Source of the DNA: Isoetes taiwanensis
Lineage: Eukaryota; Streptophyta; Lycopodiopsida; Isoetales; Isoetaceae
Direction: 5' to 3'
DNA: 64,000 nucleotides
NCBI GenBank assembly: GCA_021234155.1
Contig: JAJEKV010000026.1
Location: forward strand, 3,768,644-3,832,643
The notes beneath the pieces were generated by a model. That model had not been told where the DNA came from and did no database searches. It worked only from the letters and a program-made list of their open reading frames with translations. This document shows, in pieces, positions 58,336-64,000 of the stretch; positions within the stretch are counted from its first letter, which is position 1; each line of letters starts with the position of its first letter. A program made the translations under genes and the position numbers.

Positions 58336-58894
58336 CGTGGACATATAGTTCCAGTCGTTGAACTTCATTCTTGTTCTTATTGCTTTAACTTCTTTCTTGT
58401 TTTCTTGACCGATATTTTCTTCTTTTTCGATATTGTTTATTCAAGCCAAAGGAGCTGGAATTGGTAGTCTTCCAAATTTATTGTATAAGAAAATTCCTTT
58501 GTACTACTTATGAATCCAATTTAATTTAATCGTATAATCTAATCTACCAATTGCCTTATTATTTGGAATCTAATAGAGCTGGAACCAACCATGTTCATTG
58601 ATTTCTATCAGGTCTTTTAATATATATATAGTCCTTGGAGACCTGAATGGCCCTTGGAGACCTGAATGGCTTACAAAAAAGATATACTCAAAGTGTGCAT
58701 CAGATGATGCCTCATCTATTAAGCAGAGGAACCCTTTGATGATCAGGACAAGAATCTGAAGATGGATTTGCTGGGAATATTAATGATGCAGCTATGTGAT
58801 GATTCAAAACACTTCTGAAGCTACAACGCCTACAAGGTTGCTTCTGAGTGGAAGTTAAAAAGGGAACACGCTTTCCCTCGAGCAAGCATGATCC
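58336..58894. other. 3' flank of the phosphoglucomutase gene
   Basis: Includes the gene's 3' untranslated region. No clear AATAAA signal was seen just past the stop. A short tandem of CCTTGGAGACCTGAATGG lies at 58633-58669. Confidence 0.5.
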
Positions 58895-63614
<4,720 letters not shown>

Positions 63615-64000
63615 AGCTGATCCGGTGCCAACCTTCGAATACTAGAAATGGGGGGTATGCATTGTATATAGTTATGATGATTATAGAGGGAAGAGATTTT
63701 ATGGTAAGGATTTGGTGTGTGTGGCAGCAAGCTGACACCCGTGGAAATAGAAAGAATCTTTTGAGAATGGGATGGCCAAGACATGTTCCATCCGTTCACA
63801 TGGAATATTATGCCATATATGCTCTGCATTATTTAGTCCCATATGTCACTTGACCATTGATATTTCTTTCTTGCGACTTTAAACCAAGATTGTTTGGGAT
63901 TCAACTTTCAATATTTGGCTTCTTCTAATTATCTTTTCAACTTGTATTATGGATTTTGGGCCGTCAGATGACAGCCATTTAAAAAAAAAGACAATGGTCC
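63615..64000 (-). promoter_or_regulatory. 5' flank of the phosphoglucomutase gene
   Basis: Contains the 5' untranslated region and probably the proximal promoter. On the minus strand GCATATATGGC near 63808-63818 is a possible TATA box, about 200 bp before the start codon. No transcription start can be fixed from sequence alone. Confidence 0.35.

Overview
This 64 kb window is plant nuclear DNA, from a flowering plant. The evidence is one long multi-intron gene for a plastid enzyme with a transit peptide, many plant-type decayed retrotransposons, and AT-rich DNA with few genes. A monocot is possible, but I cannot establish this from the sequence. Only one gene looks intact: plastid phosphoglucomutase at the right end, minus strand. 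I could assemble 22 exons (58895-63614) with consistent phases into an open frame of 639 residues.

Layout from the left: 1-3240 is a decayed LINE on the plus strand (DUF4283-type ORF1, then a reverse transcriptase with a YADD box). 4015-5234 is a large direct duplication. About 7200-7315 holds a fragment resembling a plant protein disulfide isomerase. 9005-9767 is a non-autonomous Mutator-like element with long inverted ends and a near-perfect 9 bp target duplication. 12-17 kb holds several old duplications and a second inverted-repeat element. About 20.3-21.1 kb is a decayed pentatricopeptide-repeat gene (minus). 21844-21960 is an orphan exon. 23095-25594 is a 4-coumarate:CoA-ligase-like gene (minus), broken in the middle, whose last exons still end in the peroxisomal signal SKL. 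26.8-29 kb has a small inverted-repeat element and a second LINE reverse-transcriptase remnant (minus). A third LINE fragment lies near 32 kb.

32943-53424 is one very large LTR retrotransposon in minus orientation. It has two LTRs of about 500 bp in direct repeat, target duplications GGCGA/GGTGA, a purine-rich tract, gag with a mutated zinc knuckle, a protease relic, and an integrase with a chromodomain-like tail. It is a chromovirus of the Ty3 class. Its internal part is about 19.5 kb; reverse transcriptase and RNase H were not found, and about 17 kb of other DNA lies between gag-protease and integrase. Within that, about 43.3-51.3 kb is CpG-rich with no recognised genes, and its two ends are marked by repeated AAAATCGC motifs.

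The most unusual object is at 56278-57165 (minus). It is a broken reading frame with the hallmarks of an HUH rolling-circle initiator (Rep): an HLH motif and a later YCMK motif, in the right order and followed by a long C-terminal domain. It does not look like a Helitron. It resembles the Rep-type HUH transposons called replitrons, or a related endogenous Rep family. Coding-like sequence continues on the same strand to 54943.

In effect the window is one housekeeping gene beside a long graveyard of transposons and gene pseudogenes. Apart from the phosphoglucomutase exons, no two features appear to work together.
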